Source: a bacterium
GTDB taxonomy: Bacteria > Bacillota > Bacilli > Lactobacillales > Streptococcaceae
Assembly (NCBI GenBank): GCA_905221545.1
Contig: CAJNDO010000008.1
Span: 1-64,000, forward strand
Direction of reading: 5' to 3'
DNA length: 64,000 nucleotides
Position 1 is the stretch's first letter; the number at the start of each line of letters is the position of its first letter. Positions 37,527 through 46,103 of this stretch are shown here, one piece after another. The position numbers and the translations under genes are program-made. Below the pieces are notes generated by a model that was given only the letters and a program-made list of their open reading frames with translations, had not been told where the DNA came from and made no database searches.

Positions 37527-38796
37527 CACTTGCCTCAATCCGCTGAATCTTAGCACCCAGCTGCGCCAACTTCTCATGAAAACGGTAGTAACCTCTATCC
37601 AAGTGGACCAACTTACCGACCACGGTTTCTCCCTGTGCTACCAAACCTGTCAAAATCAAGGCTGCGCTGGCACGAAGGTCAGTTGAAAGAACTTCTGCTC
37701 CCTGCAAAGGCTGTCCACCAACAATACGAGCTGTATCACGGATAATCTCAGAGTGCAAGCCCATGCGGCGCATTTCTTCTAAGTGTTGGAAACGATTTTC
37801 AAATACCGTCTCCACCATGGTTGATTCCCCTTTTGCAACGGTCATCAAGGCTGTAAATTGAGCCTGCATATCTGTTGGAAATCCTGGGTGGGGCAAAGTT
37901 TTCACATGGACAGCTTTTAGATTTTCTAGCTGAGAACGAACTCGAATTCCCTCAGTCTCCTCCGTCACTTTCACTCCCATTTCAAGCAATTTGGCAATCA
38001 AGGGACGGTTGTGCTCCCAAACAGCGTCTTTAATCAAGACATCACCACCAGTCATGGCAGCAGCTACCATAAAGGTTCCTGCTTCGATACGGTCTTGGAC
38101 TACATTGTGAGTCGTACCATGAAGTTTCTCAACACCGGTAATGGTAATGGTCTCTGTACCAGCACCCTTAACCTTGGCTCCCATTTCATTGAGGAGAATG
38201 GCTAGGTCCACAATCTCAGGCTCACGCGCAGCATTTTCAATCACTGTCACCCCATCAGCTAGAGTCGCTGCCATCATCAGGTTCTGAGTAGCACCAACAC
38301 TTGGGAAATCCATATAGATATGAGCTCCATGTAAGCGTTCAGCCTTGGCTTCGATATAACCAGCTGTCTGACTAATCTTAGCCCCCATAGCTTCTAGACC
38401 TTTCAAATGAAGATCAATAGGACGGCTACCAATCGTACAACCACCTGGCATGGATACCTTAGCATGACCTACACGGGCAAGAATTGGCCCCAAGACAACG
38501 ATAGATGCACGCATCTTGCTGACATACTTGTAGGGAGCCTCCTCTGTGATATCGCCAGTCGCGTCCACCTCAACAAGATGGGCTTCTTCATCAAAATCCA
38601 CCTTGGCATTCAAACCACGAACCACCTGATTCATAGTGAAAACATCTGACAAAATCGGAACATTCTGCAAGACGGTCTTTCCTTCACTTGCTAGAATAGT
38701 CGCTGCTAACAAGGGCAAGACTGCATTCTTTGCTCCTTCGATCGTAACACTTCCTACCAGACGATTATCGCCACCTTGAACCACAATTTTTTCCAT
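37513..38796 (-). CDS. murA: UDP-N-acetylglucosamine 1-carboxyvinyltransferase
   Basis: First committed step of peptidoglycan synthesis, moving enolpyruvate from PEP to UDP-GlcNAc; target of fosfomycin. 427 residues with the EPSP-synthase-like inside-out barrel: [19 protein letters not shown], the catalytic cysteine in [23 protein letters not shown], and [20 protein letters not shown] near the end. Streptococci carry two MurA paralogues; I cannot tell from the window which this is, though the endA neighbour fits the second pneumococcal copy. It is cotranscribed with the DUF1146 gene upstream. Confidence 0.96.
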   Translation of the reverse strand: MEKIVVQGGDNRLVGSVTIEGAKNAVLPLLAATILASEGKTVLQNVPILSDVFTMNQVVRGLNAKVDFDEEAHLVEVDATGDITEEAPYKYVSKMRASIVVLGPILARVGHAKVSMPGGCTIGSRPIDLHLKGLEAMGAKISQTAGYIEAKAERLHGAHIYMDFPSVGATQNLMMAATLADGVTVIENAAREPEIVDLAILLNEMGAKVKGAGTETITITGVEKLHGTTHNVVQDRIEAGTFMVAAAMTGGDVLIKDAVWEHNRPLIAKLLEMGVKVTEETEGIRVRSQLENLKAVHVKTLPHPGFPTDMQAQFTALMTVAKGESTMVETVFENRFQHLEEMRRMGLHSEIIRDTARIVGGQPLQGAEVLSTDLRASAALILTGLVAQGETVVGKLVHLDRGYYRFHEKLAQLGAKIQRIEASDEDE

Positions 38797-38819
38797 ACTG
38801 ATTTCCTTTACATTTGATT

Positions 38820-39050
38820 TTATAATAATCCTCTAAGCGCTTCTTGCCACAACTGATATAGGCTGATAAAGAAAGAACTCATGATGTAGCCCATTACAAT
38901 ACTGAAAAAGGCTACTAGCAAACGAACTTTTCCTGTGTTGTCAGTTGTCACTTTTAAAACCTTTTCCCATCTAACAAGATCCTTTAAAAGGTAAAAACTC
39001 ACATAAATAAAGAGCATGTGACTGCTTAGAGTGAATAATAATTGAACCAT
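38820..39050 (-). CDS. DUF1146 family membrane protein
   Basis: A 76-residue protein with two hydrophobic segments ([22 protein letters not shown] and [22 protein letters not shown]), matching the DUF1146/YwzB family often found beside murA. The start ATG at 39050 has no ribosome-binding site; the -10 box ends six bases before it. The mRNA may therefore be leaderless. First gene of the DUF1146-murA-epuA-endA unit. Function unknown. Confidence 0.82.
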   Translation of the reverse strand: MVQLLFTLSSHMLFIYVSFYLLKDLVRWEKVLKVTTDNTGKVRLLVAFFSIVMGYIMSSFFISLYQLWQEALRGLL

Positions 39051-39056
39051 TTGACT

Positions 39057-39062
39057 ATTATA
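39057..39062 (-). promoter_or_regulatory. Promoter of DUF1146-murA unit, -10 next to the start codon
   Basis: Minus strand TGGTATAAT (extended -10) with six bases to the ATG. Transcription starting about seven bases after the -10 would begin at the ATG. Confidence 0.65.
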
Positions 39063-39106
39063 CCATCTTCTCTGTTTGTGCGCTAGTTTGGAAACTTCAC
39101 TTAAAA

Positions 39107-40144
39107 CTAGGGATTGTTTTTCAAGTAATCAATTGCATCTTGTAGGGTTTTAACAGGCACGATTTTCATATCCGTCTTGATTGTTTTGGCTGCTTCTAGG
39201 GCTGTTTGGTAGTTGTTTTTCGCATCAGGATGTGCTTTTTGTTCTTCTTCGCTAACAGGATTATCTGGGGCAAAGAAAATCGCAGCACCTTCTCTAGCCG
39301 AAGCAACAACTTTTTTATCAATACCTCCAATATCCCCCACATTCCCATCGCGGTCAATAGTTCCGGTACCGGCAACGATACGGCCATTACGAAGGCCAGG
39401 GTCAGCTATTTGGGTATAGATGGCCAGACTAAACATGAGACCAGCACTTGGTCCGCCGATACCAGCTGTTGAAAAGCGAATTGGGACATCACTGGTTACT
39501 TCTGTACGGTCAATCAAGCCAATTCCAATTCCATTTTTGCCATTTTCCAAGGTGATAATCTTACCTTCTGCGGACTTGGTTTGCCCATCCTCTTCATAGG
39601 TCACCTTGACAGAGTCCCCTAATTTTTGAGAATTGACGTAATCAATCAAATCTTTGGAACTGTCAAAGGTCTGATCATTGACTGCTGTGACCGTATCAGA
39701 GATGTTGAGAATCCCTTTAAAGGTTGAATTATCCGTCACCGTCAAAACATAAACCCCAAGATATTTGAGTTCGATATCTTTACCAGCTGTTTTTAGACCT
39801 TGATATTTGGCCATATTTTGCGATGTTTGCATGTAGAATTGATTAATTCGCATAAATTCAACATCAGAAGAACCACCTGTAGTCTCCTGAGCACTACGAA
39901 TATCTGTAAAAGGCGTCAACCAAGCATAAATCATATGGGCTAAAGTAGCATGTTGGACACCAACCGTAACGAAGTGATAGGCACCAGCTTCCTTATCTTC
40001 TGTGTCATTTACTTTAAGGACTTGGCGAATATCTTCCGAACCACCTGGAACCTCTATATAGTAGGGCAAGGGCACTACAAATGCCAAGAAAGTCGCTATC
40101 AAGGCCGCAATGACGTATAAGGGCCATCTAATCTTTTTTTTCAT
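39107..40144 (-). CDS. sepM: SepM/YlbL-like PDZ-Lon serine protease
   Basis: Membrane-anchored protease, 345 residues. It has one N-terminal membrane helix ([23 protein letters not shown]), a PDZ domain ([20 protein letters not shown], about 135-200) and a Lon-type S16 domain with the catalytic Ser in [16 protein letters not shown] and catalytic Lys in [14 protein letters not shown]. In S. mutans the homologue trims the competence pheromone CSP; in this organism the substrate is unknown. It overlaps coaD by 17 bases, in an rsmD-coaD-sepM operon. Confidence 0.9.
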   Translation of the reverse strand: MKKKIRWPLYVIAALIATFLAFVVPLPYYIEVPGGSEDIRQVLKVNDTEDKEAGAYHFVTVGVQHATLAHMIYAWLTPFTDIRSAQETTGGSSDVEFMRINQFYMQTSQNMAKYQGLKTAGKDIELKYLGVYVLTVTDNSTFKGILNISDTVTAVNDQTFDSSKDLIDYVNSQKLGDSVKVTYEEDGQTKSAEGKIITLENGKNGIGIGLIDRTEVTSDVPIRFSTAGIGGPSAGLMFSLAIYTQIADPGLRNGRIVAGTGTIDRDGNVGDIGGIDKKVVASAREGAAIFFAPDNPVSEEEQKAHPDAKNNYQTALEAAKTIKTDMKIVPVKTLQDAIDYLKNNP

Positions 40145-40616
40145 TTCTTATTTCCTCCAAAATACTATCAGGAACATAGCAGGCAATATCCTGACCGAAC
40201 TTCAAAAGCTCTCGAACACCGGATGAACTGATATAGAGATGTTCCGGTCGGCTATGCAAATATATGGTCTCTATATCAGAAGACAGCTGATGGTTGTAGT
40301 AATCAAAACTAGCTTCATATTGCAAATCCGCCGCATTTCTCAAGCCCCGCACTAGGCAAGTAGCCCCCAATCTTTTTGCGACATCAACCACCAATTCATC
40401 ATGAGAAGACACGACTACAACATTTTCCAAATGCCCCAAAGCCTTTTCCAGCCCCCGTTTACGATTTTCGATAGGGAGAAATCCTTGTTTGTGAGGATTA
40501 AAAAAAATACCTACATAGAGCTTATCAAAGAGTTTGCTAGCCCGTTCAATCATATCCAGATGCCCATTTGTCATCGGATCAAATGAGCCTGTGAATAAGC
40601 CAATCTTATCTGACAT
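40128..40616 (-). CDS. coaD: Phosphopantetheine adenylyltransferase
   Basis: Fourth step of coenzyme A synthesis. 162 residues, with the nucleotidyltransferase motif [18 protein letters not shown] at the N-terminus, [14 protein letters not shown] in the middle and [15 protein letters not shown] near the end. It overlaps rsmD by 11 bases and sepM by 17, so the three are translated in a coupled way. Confidence 0.97.
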   Translation of the reverse strand: MSDKIGLFTGSFDPMTNGHLDMIERASKLFDKLYVGIFFNPHKQGFLPIENRKRGLEKALGHLENVVVVSSHDELVVDVAKRLGATCLVRGLRNAADLQYEASFDYYNHQLSSDIETIYLHSRPEHLYISSSGVRELLKFGQDIACYVPDSILEEIRNEKKD

Positions 40617-41145
40617 AGACTGTCACCTTACTAATTCCATAAATTTTTTCCTTCCAGATGCCCAAGCAGGCAATTTCTTCTGGAAGTTCCACGGCTTTAT
40701 CCGTCTCACACACGACCATGACGTCTTCAGAAAAAAGCGCTCTCTCAGCCATTTTTTCAATATCTGCTACGATTTGTTCCTTGGCATAAGGAGGGTCTAA
40801 GAAAATAAGGTCGAATTCTCCAGATACCTGCTCCAAGGCTCGTTCCGCCTCCATCTTGAGGAGTTGAAATTTTCCAACTTCTTTGGTCATCTGAATATTT
40901 TCAGCCACGATAGTCTGAGCCTTACGGTCTCGCTCCACCAAAACAGCGCTGGACATGCCACGTGAGACTGCCTCGATAGATAAACCACCACTACCTGCAT
41001 AAAGGTCCAAGACTCGCCCCCCTTCAAAGTAGGGACCAATCATGTTGAAAATGGCTCCCCTAACCTTATCCGAAGTGGGCCTTGTCGTCTTTCCTTCTAG
41101 CGTCTTGAGGGGGCGTCCCCCATAGATTCCTGATACGATTTTCAT
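40606..41145 (-). CDS. rsmD: 16S rRNA (guanine-966-N2) methyltransferase RsmD
   Basis: Small-subunit rRNA methyltransferase, 179 residues. It shows [16 protein letters not shown], the SAM motif [19 protein letters not shown] and the catalytic [10 protein letters not shown]. First gene of the rsmD-coaD-sepM operon. Confidence 0.95.
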   Translation of the reverse strand: MKIVSGIYGGRPLKTLEGKTTRPTSDKVRGAIFNMIGPYFEGGRVLDLYAGSGGLSIEAVSRGMSSAVLVERDRKAQTIVAENIQMTKEVGKFQLLKMEAERALEQVSGEFDLIFLDPPYAKEQIVADIEKMAERALFSEDVMVVCETDKAVELPEEIACLGIWKEKIYGISKVTVYVR

Positions 41146-41179
41146 ACCGTTTATTATACCAAATTATGGGCGAAAAGAG

Positions 41180-41204
41180 AAAGAAAACCGAACCTTGCGG
41201 TTCG
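41180..41204 (-). terminator. Terminator after asnA
   Basis: Minus strand CGAACC-GCAA-GGTTCG (41204-41189) with a GNRA-like loop, then GTTTTCTTTCTCTTTTC. Confidence 0.75.
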
Positions 41205-41209
41205 ATTCT

Positions 41210-42202
41210 CTACAAAATATTTTCGTAAGTATCGCGGACTTCTTGAGGCCAAACACTTGTTTGCACTTCTCCGATATGTTTCTTGCGAAGTAAGAACATG
41301 GCCATACGAGATTGTCCAATTCCCCCACCGATTGTCAATGGGAATAGGCCATTCAACAAAGCCTTGTGCCATTCCAATTCCAAACGGTCTTCATCACCGG
41401 TGATTTCTACCTGACGGCGAAGGGTTTCTTCATCTACACGAATCCCCATAGAAGACAACTCAAAGGCTCCACCTAGAGACTCATTCCAAACAAGAATATC
41501 GCCGTTAAGACCTTTGTAGCCATTTTCAGACTCACTTGTCCAGTCATCGTAGTCTGGTGCACGTCCATCGTGCGGTTTGCCGTCTGGCAATTCGCCACCG
41601 ATACCAATCAAGAAAACTGCACCGAATTCTTTACAGATAGCATTTTCACGCTCTTTTGGTGTCAAGTCTGGGTAGCGTTCTACCAACTCTTCTGTGTGGA
41701 TGAAAGTGATTTGTTTTGGCAAGATAGACTCGATATCATAGCGAGCTTCAACAGCTAGTTCTGTCAAACGAATGGCCTTGTAAATCTTCTCAACAGTTTC
41801 TTTTAGGTAAGCAATGTTGCGTTGTCCATTTGGAATGACCTTTTCCCAGTCCCACTGATCCACAAAGACAGAGTGGGTTGCATCCAGCGAATCTTCGTCT
41901 GGACGAAGAGCCTTCATGTGGACAAATAGGCCTTCTCCCTCACCGAAACCAAAACGAGCCAAGGTATGGCGTTTCCATTTGGCAAGTGAATGCACCACTT
42001 CATAGGTTTCATCAGGAATCTGCAAAACCTTGACAGATACTGGATTTTCCACACCAGACAGGTTATCCTGCATCCCGTCACCGACCTTGCTCAAGATAGG
42101 ACCTTGAACTTCGACAACTTCTAGCTTATCTTTCAAATACTGGGTAAAAGTGTTTTTGACAAAAGAAATTTCTTCTTGTTGATGGATAAAACTTTTCTTC
42201 AT
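41210..42202 (-). CDS. asnA: Aspartate-ammonia ligase
   Basis: Ammonia-dependent asparagine synthetase, 330 residues. It resembles class II aminoacyl-tRNA synthetases: [57 protein letters not shown] and the motif-3-like [16 protein letters not shown]. Monocistronic with its own terminator. It links nitrogen assimilation to amino-acid supply, like glnA earlier in the window. Confidence 0.96.
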   Translation of the reverse strand: MKKSFIHQQEEISFVKNTFTQYLKDKLEVVEVQGPILSKVGDGMQDNLSGVENPVSVKVLQIPDETYEVVHSLAKWKRHTLARFGFGEGEGLFVHMKALRPDEDSLDATHSVFVDQWDWEKVIPNGQRNIAYLKETVEKIYKAIRLTELAVEARYDIESILPKQITFIHTEELVERYPDLTPKERENAICKEFGAVFLIGIGGELPDGKPHDGRAPDYDDWTSESENGYKGLNGDILVWNESLGGAFELSSMGIRVDEETLRRQVEITGDEDRLELEWHKALLNGLFPLTIGGGIGQSRMAMFLLRKKHIGEVQTSVWPQEVRDTYENIL

Positions 42203-42263
42203 AGGCTACTCCTCAAAAATTAATTAAAAGCATTATACACCTATTTCCAAGAAAAGAAAAGAG

Positions 42264-42300
42264 AAAATTTAAAAAAATCAGTGCTCCTTGGAGCACTGAT
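42264..42300 (-). terminator. Terminator after the Bax-inhibitor gene
   Basis: Minus strand ATCAGTGCTCC-AA-GGAGCACTGAT, perfect 11-base stem, followed by TTTTTTTAAATTTT. Very strong. Confidence 0.92.
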
Positions 42301-42312
42301 GTCATGAACCCT

Positions 42313-42996
42313 CTAGTCATTGCGACCAAAGATACGTAAAATACTTAGGAAAAGATTGATAAAATCAAGATAAATACTGAGAGCCATTGACACAACCCAG
42401 CCTGTCGCTACACGACCTTGTGATTGTTCATAGGCAAGGCGAATCCTTTGGTTGTCCCAAGCAATCAGCACTGAGAAGACCAAAACCATGGCTACGCTAA
42501 TCATATAATCAAAGAAACCGCTAGCCAAGAAAATATTGACTACCATGGCAATAATCAAACCGATAAGAGCCGCCATCATCGCTCGACCAATCCCACTCAA
42601 GTCTTTCTTAGTGAACATACCAACTGCCGCCATGACAAAGAAGAGAAGGGCGCTCGATACAAAGGCAGATAAAACTGTACCCGGAGTATAGAAGGCCACC
42701 ACAAAACTGAGGGTAAAGCCGTTTAAAACAGAGTAAAGTAAAAATACTGGAAGAGCAGCTGTACTATTCTTTAAGGCCATGTTACTAGCAACGAAAACCA
42801 AGGCCAACTCTGCAAAGGTTGCAATGGTCAACCAGAGACGTCCCTGCATCAAAAAGTAAACCAACTGAGACTGAAAGACCGTCAACATGAGGCCAGATAC
42901 CAAGGCGGATAGTCCGATTCCTAGCCCAACAAAGGCATAAACCTTAGCGTAAAATTGATTGAGACCAGTACGGTCTTGTATAATAGTATGATTCAT
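42313..42996 (-). CDS. Bax inhibitor-1/YccA family membrane protein
   Basis: A 227-residue integral membrane protein with seven hydrophobic segments, beginning QFYAKVYAFVGLGIGLSALVSGLML and including LSGIGRAMMAALIGLIIAMVVNIFLASG and a C-terminal LYSILRIF-type end (FLSILRIFGRND). Homologues (YetJ) act as pH-sensitive Ca2+ leak channels, but substrate is inferred. Single gene with a strong terminator. Confidence 0.9.
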   Translation of the reverse strand: MNHTIIQDRTGLNQFYAKVYAFVGLGIGLSALVSGLMLTVFQSQLVYFLMQGRLWLTIATFAELALVFVASNMALKNSTAALPVFLLYSVLNGFTLSFVVAFYTPGTVLSAFVSSALLFFVMAAVGMFTKKDLSGIGRAMMAALIGLIIAMVVNIFLASGFFDYMISVAMVLVFSVLIAWDNQRIRLAYEQSQGRVATGWVVSMALSIYLDFINLFLSILRIFGRND

Positions 42997-43051
42997 CCTT
43001 GTCTCCTTTTCTATGAATATCTTTCCTTGATTATAACAAAGAAAGTTAAAA

Positions 43052-43792
43052 TTAACTTAAATGAAAAATCAAAATACCTGCTGCAACGGCAACATTCAAA
43101 CTCTCCGCCTGTCCCTTCATGCTAATATGGACCAATTGATCTGCACTTTCAGCCATGAGGGGACTAATTCCTTGACCCTCATTTCCCATAACCAAGATAA
43201 ATTGATCTAAACGAGGCAAGTCACGATAATCTTTAGAATCCTTGGAAAGGGTGGTTGCCAGCACAGGGATACCTGCCTTTTTAGCTTCCTCGAGAAGCGC
43301 TTGGCTCGACATCCGATAAATGGGGAGATGAAAATGACTGCCTTGCATGGAACGTAAGGTCTTGAGACTGTAGATATCTGCCGATTTATCTGAAACAATC
43401 ACTCCTGTAAAACCTGCTGCATCCGCAGTCCGAATAATGGTTCCTACATTACCAGGATCTTGCACATCTTCCAAAAATAAGAACTTGCCCTGACTAAAGT
43501 CAGCTTCCTCTACTTCTTCTTTTTGAACCACGGCAACAATTCCCTGTGGAGTCTGAGAATCCGCCAAATCTAGCAAAATATCCTCTGAAACCCAGACAGT
43601 TTGTGGAAAAGCAGCTAACTGTTCTTGATAACTTTCTAGGGCAAAGATTTTCTCAATCGTCACTCCAGCTTGGACAGCTTCTTCAAACAAGTGCCAGCCT
43701 TCAATCAAATAGGCAGACTTGCGGTATTTTTTTTGGTGTAATTTCTTGGCATTTTTTACCACAGAATTGGCTTTTGAGGTTATAATAGTCAT
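43052..43792 (-). CDS. TrmH/SpoU family RNA 2'-O-methyltransferase
   Basis: RNA ribose methyltransferase, 246 residues. It has an N-terminal substrate-binding domain (KKLHQKKYRKSAYLIEGWHLFEEA) and a knotted SPOUT domain: FLFLEDVQDPGNVGTIIRTADAAGF (motif 1), ILVMGNEGQGISP (motif 2) and VHISMKGQAESLNVAVAAGILIF (motif 3). The start at 43792 lacks a ribosome-binding site and lies six bases after TATAAT, so a leaderless mRNA is likely. It diverges from acyP; target RNA unknown. Confidence 0.92.
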   Translation of the reverse strand: MTIITSKANSVVKNAKKLHQKKYRKSAYLIEGWHLFEEAVQAGVTIEKIFALESYQEQLAAFPQTVWVSEDILLDLADSQTPQGIVAVVQKEEVEEADFSQGKFLFLEDVQDPGNVGTIIRTADAAGFTGVIVSDKSADIYSLKTLRSMQGSHFHLPIYRMSSQALLEEAKKAGIPVLATTLSKDSKDYRDLPRLDQFILVMGNEGQGISPLMAESADQLVHISMKGQAESLNVAVAAGILIFHLS

Positions 43793-43798
43793 AGAAAT

Positions 43799-43804
43799 AT
43801 TATA
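43799..43804 (-). promoter_or_regulatory. Promoter of trmH-family gene, -10 next to the start codon
   Basis: Minus strand TGTTATAAT (extended -10) with six bases to the ATG at 43792; no clear -35. Confidence 0.6.
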
Positions 43805-43825
43805 ACACAATCAAAGGGGATTGAT

Positions 43826-44104
43826 ATGCAAAAGGTTAGAATGATTGTCCAAGGCAGGGTTCAGGGAGTCGGCTTTCGTTGGGGTGTTTACAGCTTAGCA
43901 CTTGAAATCGGTGGCATCACAGGCCGAGTATGGAATAACGACGATGGCACAGTAGAAATCTTAGCCCAAGCAGACTCATCTGCTATCATGGCGAAATTTA
44001 TCCAAGAAATACGAAAAGGACCGACACCTTTTTCAAAAGTCAGCTGCTTAGATGTCCAACTGAGCAACTTTCCTCCTTACCCTGACTTTAAAATCGCAAA
44101 TTAG
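43826..44104 (+). CDS. acyP: Acylphosphatase
   Basis: Small hydrolase of carboxyl-phosphate bonds, 92 residues. The catalytic Arg is in the signature GRVQGVGFRWGVYSLA and the catalytic Asn in GRVWNNDDGTVEI. RBS AAAGGGG lies upstream of ATG 43826. Divergent from the TrmH-family gene with only 33 bases between starts. Confidence 0.95.
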   Translation: MQKVRMIVQGRVQGVGFRWGVYSLALEIGGITGRVWNNDDGTVEILAQADSSAIMAKFIQEIRKGPTPFSKVSCLDVQLSNFPPYPDFKIAN

Positions 44105-44117
44105 GTCTCTAGAACTA

Positions 44118-44146
44118 TTGTATATTTTGTAAAAAAACAGTAGAAT
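44118..44146 (+). promoter_or_regulatory. yidC promoter
   Basis: TTGTAT (44118-44123), 17-base spacer, TAGAAT (44141-44146), about 35 bases before the start codon. Confidence 0.65.
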
Positions 44147-44181
44147 AGAAAGGTATTATTTTTAAAAGAAGGATGAACAAA

Positions 44182-45108
44182 TTGAAAGCTATTAAACGTT
44201 TTTCACTCTCGGCTATGGGAGTGGCTATGTTGCTTGTCTTGACTGGCTGTGTCAATGTCGATAAAGCCACAGGCCAACCAACAGGATTTATTTGGAATAC
44301 TATCGGAGCCCCAATGGCTGAAGCTATCAAGTACTTTGCCAATGACAAGGGACTTGGTTTTGGGGTTGGTATCATCATCGTAACCATTATCGTGCGCTTG
44401 ATTATCTTGCCACTTGGTATCTACCAATCATGGAAGGCAACGCTTCACTCTGAAAAGATGAACGCTCTCAAGCACGTCCTTGAGCCACACCAAACACGTC
44501 TCAAAGAAGCAACTACTCAAGAAGAAAAACTAGAAGCCCAACAAGCTCTCTTTGCAGCTCAAAAAGAGCACGGCATCAGCATGTTTGGTGGTGTAGGATG
44601 TTTCCCTATACTCCTTCAAATGCCTTTCTTCTCTGCAATCTACTTTGCTGCCCAACATACTGAAGGGGTTGCTCAAGCAAGCTACCTAGGCATTCCTCTA
44701 GGTTCTCCAAGTATGATTTTAGTTGCCTGCGCTGGTGTCCTTTACTATCTTCAATCGCTCCTCTCACTTCACGGAGTAGAAGATGAAATGCAAAGAGAAC
44801 AAATCAAGAAAATGATTTACATGAGCCCACTCATGATTGTCGTCTTCTCCCTATTCTCACCAGCTAGTGTCACACTTTACTGGGTTGTCGGTGGTTTCAT
44901 GATGATCCTCCAACAGTTTATCGTCAACTATATCGTTCGTCCAAAACTCCGCAAAAAAGTCCGTGAAGAACTGGCGAAGAACCCACCAAAAGCAAGTGCT
45001 TTCTCAACATCAAACGGACGAAAAGACGTTACCCCTGAACAACCAACTGCTATCACAAGCAAGAAAAAACACAAAAATCGCAACGCTGGAAAACAACGTT
45101 CGAGATAA
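44182..45108 (+). CDS. yidC: Membrane protein insertase YidC/OxaA (lipoprotein)
   Basis: Inserts and folds membrane proteins, with or without Sec. The protein has a lipoprotein signal with lipobox VLTGC, then the five-helix OxaA/YidC core: GFGVGIIIVTIIVRLIILPLGIYQSWKATLHSEKM with the hydrophilic-groove Arg, GVGCFPILLQMPFFSAIYFA, and a basic C-terminus KKKHKNRNAGKQRSR for ribosome contact. Start choice: AGAAGG touches the ATG at 44173 with no spacing, whereas the TTG at 44182 is nine bases away. I prefer TTG (308 residues); the ATG would add three residues. Confidence 0.92.
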   Translation: MKAIKRFSLSAMGVAMLLVLTGCVNVDKATGQPTGFIWNTIGAPMAEAIKYFANDKGLGFGVGIIIVTIIVRLIILPLGIYQSWKATLHSEKMNALKHVLEPHQTRLKEATTQEEKLEAQQALFAAQKEHGISMFGGVGCFPILLQMPFFSAIYFAAQHTEGVAQASYLGIPLGSPSMILVACAGVLYYLQSLLSLHGVEDEMQREQIKKMIYMSPLMIVVFSLFSPASVTLYWVVGGFMMILQQFIVNYIVRPKLRKKVREELAKNPPKASAFSTSNGRKDVTPEQPTAITSKKKHKNRNAGKQRSR

Positions 45109-45115
45109 GAAGAAA

Positions 45116-45146
45116 AAGGCTTAGCTGGTTTGCTAAGTCTTTTTTG
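45116..45146 (+). terminator. Terminator after yidC
   Basis: AGGCTTAGC, six-base loop, GCTAAGTCT followed by TTTTTTG. Confidence 0.88.
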
Positions 45147-45151
45147 TAACT

Positions 45152-45177
45152 CAAAAGCCCGATGTTTCCATCAGGCT
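45152..45177 (-). terminator. Terminator after pflA
   Basis: AGCCCGATG-TTTC-CATCAGGCT stem. Minus strand runs into TTTTGAG and plus strand into TCTTTTTT, so it is effectively bidirectional. Confidence 0.75.
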
Positions 45178-45183
45178 TCTTTT

Positions 45184-45978
45184 TTATCCATGCACACGTT
45201 TCATATAGTCTTGATAACTTTCGGTATCCATGAGTTTTTTAGCATTTTTCACGCGATCTGCTGTTGGTGGTTTGACCCCTTCGAGGGAATATGGAATTCC
45301 CAGTTCACGCCACTTGAACTCACCCATGGTGTGATAAGGCAGGATTTCAAACTTATCAACATTTTTGAGGGTCTTGACGAACTTACCAAGTTCAATCAAG
45401 TCATCATCTCTATCTGTCAAACCTGGAACTAGCACGTGGCGAATCCAGACAGGTTTTCCAATATCTGATAGATACTGGGCACAGGCCAAGATGTTTTTAT
45501 TGGTTTGGCTAGTGACAATCTTGTGCTGTTCTTCGTTGATTTCCTTGATATCCAAGAGAACCAAGTCAGTGACAGCCATGAGTTTGTCAAACTTTTCAAG
45601 GTAACGTGGTTTATTACGGAAAGGAAGGGCACAGGTGTCCAAAGTACAGTGGATTCCTTGTTCTTTAGCCTTGGTGAAGAGGGCAATCAAGAAATCAATC
45701 TGCAAGAGGGCTTCTCCTCCACTGACTGTAATTCCACCCTTGTTTCCCCAGAAACCGCGGTAGCGCAAGGCCTCTGTCAAGACATCATCTACCGTCCGTT
45801 CACGTGATTTATTGGACTCCATAGCCCAAGTATCCGGGTTATGGCAATACTGGCAACGCATGTGACAGCCCTGCAAAAAGACAATAAAGCGAATACCAGG
45901 CCCATCTACCGAACCAAAGCTTTCTGTCGAATGCACCATTCCTGTCACTTGTCCATAATCAATTGTTTCTTCAGACAT
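45184..45978 (-). CDS. pflA: Pyruvate formate-lyase activating enzyme
   Basis: Radical SAM enzyme that installs the glycyl radical in pyruvate formate-lyase during anaerobic mixed-acid fermentation. 264 residues. The iron-sulfur cysteine triad is in FLQGCHMRCQYCHNPDTW, followed by the SAM-binding GGITVSGGEALLQ and VWIRHVLVPGLTDRDDDL. RBS AAGGAAGG lies upstream. A CcpA-type cre sequence lies in its leader. The lyase gene is not in this window. Confidence 0.95.
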   Translation of the reverse strand: MSEETIDYGQVTGMVHSTESFGSVDGPGIRFIVFLQGCHMRCQYCHNPDTWAMESNKSRERTVDDVLTEALRYRGFWGNKGGITVSGGEALLQIDFLIALFTKAKEQGIHCTLDTCALPFRNKPRYLEKFDKLMAVTDLVLLDIKEINEEQHKIVTSQTNKNILACAQYLSDIGKPVWIRHVLVPGLTDRDDDLIELGKFVKTLKNVDKFEILPYHTMGEFKWRELGIPYSLEGVKPPTADRVKNAKKLMDTESYQDYMKRVHG

Positions 45979-45991
45979 ATCGTTACCTTCC

Positions 45992-46006
45992 TTGAAAACG
46001 TTTTAT
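45992..46006. promoter_or_regulatory. Candidate cre site (CcpA) in the pflA leader
   Basis: TTGAAAACGTTTTAT matches WTGNAANCGNWNNCW at 14 of 15 positions. It lies just downstream of the -10, a roadblock or repression position. Confidence 0.55.
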
Positions 46007-46012
46007 AGTTTT

Positions 46013-46018
46013 ATTATA
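46013..46018 (-). promoter_or_regulatory. pflA promoter (extended -10)
   Basis: Minus strand TGATATAAT; a TTGTTT lies 16 bases upstream as a possible -35. Confidence 0.6.
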
Positions 46019-46103
46019 TCACGACTTGAAGGAAAAACAAGATTTTTGCCTATTTTTTAGAAAGCAATCTGTTTTTCAATTTCATTTTCAATCTATTCTC
46101 AGA

